Of a DNA stretch of 64,000 bases, positions 58,570 to 64,000 are shown one piece after another. Within the stretch, counting starts at the first letter, position 1. Each line of letters opens with the position of its first letter. A program made the translations under genes and the position numbers. Origin of the DNA: Siphonodentalium dalli (lineage: Eukaryota > Mollusca > Scaphopoda > Gadilida > Siphonodentaliidae); contig CP136062.1 of assembly GCA_032622095.1 (NCBI GenBank), positions 54,043,849 through 54,107,848 of the forward strand, written 5' to 3'. The notes below the pieces were generated by a model. That model saw nothing but the letters and a program-made list of their open reading frames with translations. It was not told the DNA's origin and ran no database searches.

Positions 58570-59010
58570 GGATATAAAACAGAATACTTACGAAAAGTCC
58601 GTGATTTATTGCATTTCCTCTAAATGGGTTATTTTAGTGCGAGTCAGAACTCGATTGTCGAAGTGTCGGAAAGTTCAAAATTCACCAAAACTCTGAATGG
58701 ACAGTCATCTCCGGCAATGCCTCTCGCCAACACTATCACTATCCAAGGAGATTGCACCATAAAATAATACAATTATCCTGTTAAAAGTGACAATTATGTC
58801 GAACATATGAAACGAAAATATCGTCGCCTCTTCATTGAATCGGATTCCAGCCAAAGTGAATTTGCATAGTGACGTGAATTTCTCAGAATTTGACTTATCA
58901 CAACGTCGCGTGCTGAGAATTGTGTACGTTGTGTGTTGCGCGTAATAAAATAGTTCCTGTTTTAAATTGAGTTTTATTGCATTTTTATGGGACGAATTGT
59001 AAGATAAATT
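58570..59010. other. Spacer before hairpin 2, no gene seen
   Basis: No ORF with recognisable features and no match to the unit-2 sequence at the equivalent place. Confidence 0.4.
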
Positions 59011-59169
59011 GGTTATCATCACCCTGTGTGTTTCCGAGATCCGTATTCAAGTCTCGCTGCCTTCTCTGGGTTGTCTATCGACTCGTCCTACGGACTCGTC
59101 GATAGACTGCCCAGAGAAGACAGCTCGACTTGAATACGGATCTCAGAAACACACATGGTGGTGATAACC
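59011..59169. repeat. Long hairpin 2 (inverted repeat, arms about 75 bp)
   Basis: The left arm has 'gagatccgtattcaagtc', 'cttctctggg' and 'tctatcgac'; the right arm is the inverse, with about 90 percent match and almost no loop (a palindromic gactcgtcctacggactcg at the tip). It ends 14 bp before the same 'aatggtccatcgtgtgttct' block as hairpin 1, but the hairpin sequences are unrelated. Confidence 0.85.
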
Positions 59170-59183
59170 TATATATATATGCA

Positions 59184-61795
59184 AATGGTCCATCGTGTGT
59201 TCTGTCTGTTGGTGCTGATAACAGTATTGCGTCCTCGGCGAAGTTAAATCTTTATCTTTATGCTCTGGAGAGCACGATGAACTTGTATTCTGCAGACATT
59301 AGTTATCAGAAATAAAGCGATGCATAAATACAAGTCATATGCGTCGTTGAATTTCATAGTATGTATACATATATGTATATGGATATTTATTGTTGGTAAT
59401 TATTGTTCCTCCATGTCATTGATATGAAATGTTAATATTTAGTAATAGTACAGGTGTATATTTTGATTAAGATTTATCAAAGCTCAGTTGTTTGCGATAA
59501 ATGAATACATGCACGCAGCCGAAATCCGAAATATAAGAAGACTAAAATATAATTAAATGCTGCCGTATGGTAACACCCGACAAGCTTCATACCGGAAGTT
59601 TAGTAACTAACATTTGTATATGGTATTGATTTATTTCTTACAGCGTTTATTTTGTATCTGGTATTGCACAAATATGTCAGGGTTAGCAAATGATCTTACA
59701 CATTTCAGTGTATAAATGATTTTAAGAAAAACGGAGGTGTAGTTTGATGCTTTTCAATATTGTCTCAATAATAGTTCGTAGTGAACTGTTTGAAGATACA
59801 TGTAAAAAAACTGGTGTCTACCTACGTATTATACATGTGTGTGTTTATCAATAAAAGTTTAGAAAATAACTGCAGTCGGGTGCTTGGAATAAATTTCGCC
59901 AAACAATATGAGATCGTACATGTACGTTTGTGATAATTTAGGAATTTATTGCTTGCCGTTGTTTCTTGTTCATACCGACCGTCCACCAAGATATTTATAA
60001 GTTATAGTTCTCAAATATGATTGATGTGAAAAACGTGTTAATGGTAATATTAATGCACCAATCGCGACGTAGAGTTGCGTTTACATCGTGGAATGCACCA
60101 GGATTTGTTCATAAATCTAGAGATATTGAAAATTTTGAACAAATTATTAAATATAATTTCATTGCAATATGCGGAACGTGGCACAAAGATGCATCTGAGA
60201 TCCAAATATCAAGATACCATTGTATTGGAACTATCAGAAACTCCAATGAGTTTGTGAAATGATGTGTCGCGTTTTACTGCCGTCAACAAAACATGAAATG
60301 GATCGATAAAATACATCGATTGGGCGATTATGCTATAGCAGTTGAATTCAATGGCGAAATCGTCAATATAAAATCTAAAGTTGTGTTCATTGCAGAATAC
60401 AATCCTTCAATCAAACTCGTCATATTTGAAAAATAGCGAATATTAAGAAACAACGTTTACGTCTCTTGAACTATTGTTGAGTAAATATCAGCAAAGTGAC
60501 ATGGTCATTTTTAGTGGTGACGTCAATACCACAAACATGAAAAATGATGGACTTTGTTGCAGATGACAGTGATGAATATGTCCCTTTGCTAAAAATTATA
60601 AAATAGATGATGTAATCCCTCGAGAAAATTTGGACGCAGATATTAATTCATTTGGTAGACGTCTTATCTCGCTATGCAAATCTTCATCTTTGCGATTTGT
60701 AAATGGAAGAACAACGGGGGATCGTCTTGATAATTACACGAGCTTTAAGTACAATGGATGTAGTGTTTTTACTATGTTCTAATTTCTGAAAAACAATATT
60801 ATTCAGACGTTACTTTTTTTGCACTAAATCAGCGAATGGATATTCGTATCATTCAGTTGGCTCTGCCCCTATATTATTCAATAGCAAATGTGCACGAACA
60901 GTAACACATATATAAGTATAACAAAATGAATTATGCGCTGAAATGGACAACTGAAAGCTCAAATAAGTATATTTTGTAGCAGCTTTAATAGCAGTGAAAA
61001 TCAAAACAAATTGTTGATGTTCAGATTAGAAGCGTTCGAAAACAATGAAAACGGAACTGAAAGGGCAGTCGACAAATTCACAGCCCTTATGACAAAAATT
61101 AACGAAATGGCTTCAAAGTGAGTTAGTTGTAATAAGAAACGAAAATGTTATGATGATACATGTAAAACCCTCAAAGGTAATATGAGAGCAATAGTATGAT
61201 ACATGAAAAACATCTTAAATATTTTGGCACAATAATCGCTCGAACCAAATCTCATAAAGAAATTCCTGATAGATTTTGAGAAAATCCATTGTGAATTACC
61301 AGGAAAGTTTGGTAAAACGTGCGTTTGAACCTTAATAGCTCTTACTATAATTCCTTTTATATCTAAATGCACTATTATATATTTGTTTGTTTAAATTGAT
61401 GTTATTTACTTATATATGTTATATCAGGATTGGAATTTACTTATATATGCTATATCAGGATTGAAAAATAATATGTTTACACCAATATTTAGACAAATTG
61501 ATTTTTAATTGACTTCTTTGACATGCGATATCACGATTAATCATTCACATTAATATGAACATGTTATTTCGACAAAAAAGAAAAAGAAAACAAACACTGT
61601 TCGATTTAGTACGACGCTATAATTGCCTGTTGTATCGAATTCACATATGGACGGTATCCCCATTCACTTATTATAGTTGAATATAACTGTAATAGTTAAA
61701 TAAAGGATGTGCATGTCCGATCTGTTAACGTGTTGTCACTTTGATGGCTAACATATTGACTGCGTATATATGCGGTTGGTAACATTGTTTATTGA
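59184..61795 (+). repeat. Second copy of the intron module (of 49,827-52,430)
   Basis: Matches unit 2 at an offset of about 9,360 bp with few substitutions and small indels, and ends at the same 'tgtttattgatatttcag' before exon B3. Confidence 0.85.
60015..61150 (+). pseudogene. Dead LINE endonuclease region, copy 2
   Basis: Duplicate of 50,655-51,780: RVAFTSWNAPGF, IAICGTWHKDASEIQISRY and FSGDVNTT are readable. Here the early frame stops at 60,262 where copy 1 stays open, and other small indels differ, so both copies have decayed independently since duplication. Confidence 0.7.
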
Positions 61796-61803
61796 TATTT
61801 CAG

Positions 61804-61914
61804 ACATAGATGATTGTGACCCCTCACCGTGTGAACATGGCCGTTGTATTGATGGGGTTGATTCTTACGAGTGCATTTGCGCACCCGGTTATGATGGGCC
61901 TGACTGCGATAACA
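61804..61914 (+). CDS. EGF exon B3 (calcium-binding EGF domain)
   Basis: 111 nt, acceptor attgatatttcag, donor a|gtaagt, phase 1-1. Differs from B1 by Phe16 to Ile and by the last exonic base (g to a, which changes the split codon). Cysteines and DIDDC are intact. It is the last recognised exon in the window. Confidence 0.88.
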
Positions 61915-62084
61915 GTAAGTTAGCTATATTCAGGTTCTTCATAAAGCTACAATGAATCTATGATTCTTGTTATATCGCATACAATTGATTATTTTCGACA
62001 CGTATAATGTCGTAGCATATAATAGTGTGATACCACATAATACTATTATCCGCTTGTTAGTCCAACATACAATACTTACAAACT

Positions 62085-62961
62085 GGCCAAAAATCCGACA
62101 CAAAATCAAATATGGCGGCCAAGATTCGGCCCAAATGTGAAACAGATATTTTTGCCCGCTATCACGTTTTTCCAAATACCGGTATAATCCGATCAAAGCC
62201 AAATCGACGCTAATCGCGTAATGTCAGTTTCGAATAAGTGGGTGTTATTGCCATTAAAACTCCATCCATGCGTTATTCATGTCTATGAGACACACCGGCT
62301 AGGATTACTCTTATAGTCGAGATCAGAAAAAATCACCATATCCAAGATGGCGGACACAATGTCGACCAAAAATAAAAAATATCACTGAAAATCGCTGTTT
62401 TGCACATCCGTCAGAGTTATTATTACGATAACACCACACATGATTACTGTTCTGAGTTGGTAATACTGAGGCGAAGTACCAATAAAATGTCCCGGAAATA
62501 CCAAATGGCGCCAAAAACTGCAGACATATTTTGAAAAATTACCGAAAATCCTCCATTTTCACATTAATGGGCGTTGCTGTCATGGCAGCTCCATTCCTGC
62601 TTGCAGTTGAGTTGGGAGTACTGAAAAATACTACTCATCCAAGAAATAATTTCCCAAATCCAAGATGGCGGCTATGATGGCAAACTAAATTTGAAAACAC
62701 GTCTATATTGCTTTAGTTTTTGACAATGTGCGTTATTGTTATGGGTTTTTTCTGTCCAAATTCATATTTGGATAGGAAACATGATTACGAATTATTTGTT
62801 TGAGTTGGCAATTGATACTCGTAGCCAAGATGGCGGCCAAACTGGTGGCCAGAAATTGAACAAATCGTCGATATTTTCGCATATTATTGTTCACTTTTGT
62901 CATAATATCGATATGTATAAAGCTATATATATAGCTATATATATATATATATATGTATATA
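62085..62961 (+). repeat. F-family arm fragment downstream of B3
   Basis: Aligns with 52,735-53,613 throughout, including the end in '-cataatatcgatatgtata' and (ta)n. One deletion of about 20 bp lies near 62,478. Confidence 0.65.
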
Positions 62962-63880
62962 TATCTATTATATATTTTGGAAGATCTGTTTGTTTGTTTG
63001 TTTGTTTGTGTGTGTGTAATCGATGAACTCGAAAACGGCCGACCCGATTTCGATGAAACTTGGTATGTGGGGGTATTTTCGGGGCAGGAGTAACATAGGC
63101 CTATTGATTTTCAGATCCGAGGTCAACTTTTCACGTGCCGAGGTCAAATCTGTTTTTACTCTGTGTTACGGGACTTTCATTTGAGTTCGGTGCTTACAAA
63201 TCGATTCGAAACAGCGCGAATAATAAAATGCCAGTCATAATAATGACACTGTGAGAATCTTTCGTGTTTCCTCTTTCCAACGATATATAATGCGTATGTA
63301 TCCGTTTTAGTTATCTGCCTCAATTATCAAGAAGAATTGGTACTATCTACCATCAGGATAAAAACAATGCGTAACTTCTATGACGTCGTTAGAGGTCATA
63401 ACGTTAGATCACGTTAACGCTTGACCGGCCGATGCATTTGACTGTTTCAGACGTCTTGGCGATATCTCGGGCACCGATGGTAATTTATCTTTACGTTGAA
63501 ACTTGATAATTAATGAGCGTGTGTGTATGAGGCGCGTTTATATACTTGAGTGGAAATAAAATCGGGTTAAACTGGCGGATTTTTACGGACGAAATTTGAT
63601 GCATAGGGTATCTCGGTATCCGCTGGGCCGATTTCCCGGTATCCGCTGGGCCGATTTCCACCATTTTTGGGGTGTTGGTGTTTGACCCCACCTGACCTAC
63701 AAAATGGTCAATTCAAGGTCAAATCGGGTAAAACCGGATGGATTTCGACGGGTACTTTTGTCGGGTACTTTTGTTCGGGCACTGTGTTTTGGACGGGTCA
63801 AATTGTGACCCCACTTGACCTTGGCCTTCAAAATAGACAATTCAAGGTCAAACCCGGACGAAGTCGGGTCACCTTCTAGT
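62962..63880 (+). mobile_element. Unclassified element E, copy 2 (opposite orientation)
   Basis: Reverse complement of 53,614-54,415 with about 100 bp extra ('gtatctcggtatccgctggg' region, 63,600-63,680, with an internal duplication of 'cggtatccgctgggccgatt'). Starts with (gttt)n/(gt)n and ends 'aagtcgggtcaccttctagt'. Confidence 0.65.
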
Positions 63881-63884
63881 ATAT

Positions 63885-64000
63885 ATATAGACGAAACGGT
63901 ACATACATATCATATCGATCCTTACTTAAACGTCTTCAAATGCATAACATATCTAACAGCCTTCTGGAAGGACGTAAAACCAACAATTAGTTATCACGAT
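63885..64000 (+). repeat. F-family inner fragment, cut by the window edge
   Basis: Same junction and sequence as 55,518-55,635, which leads to exon A3 about 0.8 kb later. Confidence 0.65.

Overview
The window is animal (metazoan) nuclear DNA, most likely from an AT-rich marine invertebrate. The support is extracellular EGF-domain exons with GT-AG introns in phase 1, plus a mix of transposons typical of mollusc, brachiopod, hemichordate or lancelet-like genomes: Tx1/L1 and L2/CR1-like LINEs, a Penelope-like element, a Polinton/Maverick, piggyBac-type and other MITEs, and a tRNA-derived SINE. The exact lineage cannot be read from the sequence. Most of the window is transposons and tandem repeats; there is little host coding sequence.

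Layout. 0-10 kb: no confident gene; diverged tandem arrays and one decayed C2H2 zinc-finger exon on the minus strand. 10.1-11.8 kb: 5' half of a jockey-superfamily LINE. 12.7 kb: a small plus-strand exon encoding a signal peptide, followed by a minisatellite of about 69 bp units. 15.3-21.9 kb: a two-ORF Tx1/L1-type LINE, ORF1 intact and ORF2 broken. 22.8-43.3 kb: a long fold-back (palindromic) element with arms of about 2.1 kb, whose left arm is split by a 15,659-bp Polinton. The Polinton has AG...CT ends, a 6-bp target duplication (tacatg), and genes all on the minus strand: pPolB (broken), two small late proteins, a packaging ATPase, major capsid (frameshifted), a basic protein, a candidate minor capsid (frameshifted), integrase (chromodomain shifted out of frame) and two small proteins. 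The homologous uninterrupted site is in the right arm at 42,291-42,296, so the window contains its own empty-site control.

43.4-46.6 kb: a LINE 3' fragment, three copies of a dispersed repeat (one at 21.9 kb) and two MITEs. 46.6-64 kb: the host gene part, six calcium-binding EGF exons on the plus strand alternating A-B-A-B-A-B, in segmentally duplicated units. The unit spacers are fragments of the same fold-back family (called F here). Units 2 and 3 have also gained a 3-kb module with a dead LINE endonuclease, long hairpins, a piggyBac-like MITE, a Penelope-like element and an unclassified element present in opposite orientations. The array pattern predicts another type-A EGF exon about 0.7 kb past the right edge.

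Working model (inference): the phase-1 signal-peptide exon at 12.7 kb and the phase-1 EGF exons from 47.4 kb could belong to one secreted or membrane EGF-repeat gene whose first intron was filled by nested transposons. RNA evidence would be needed to join them.
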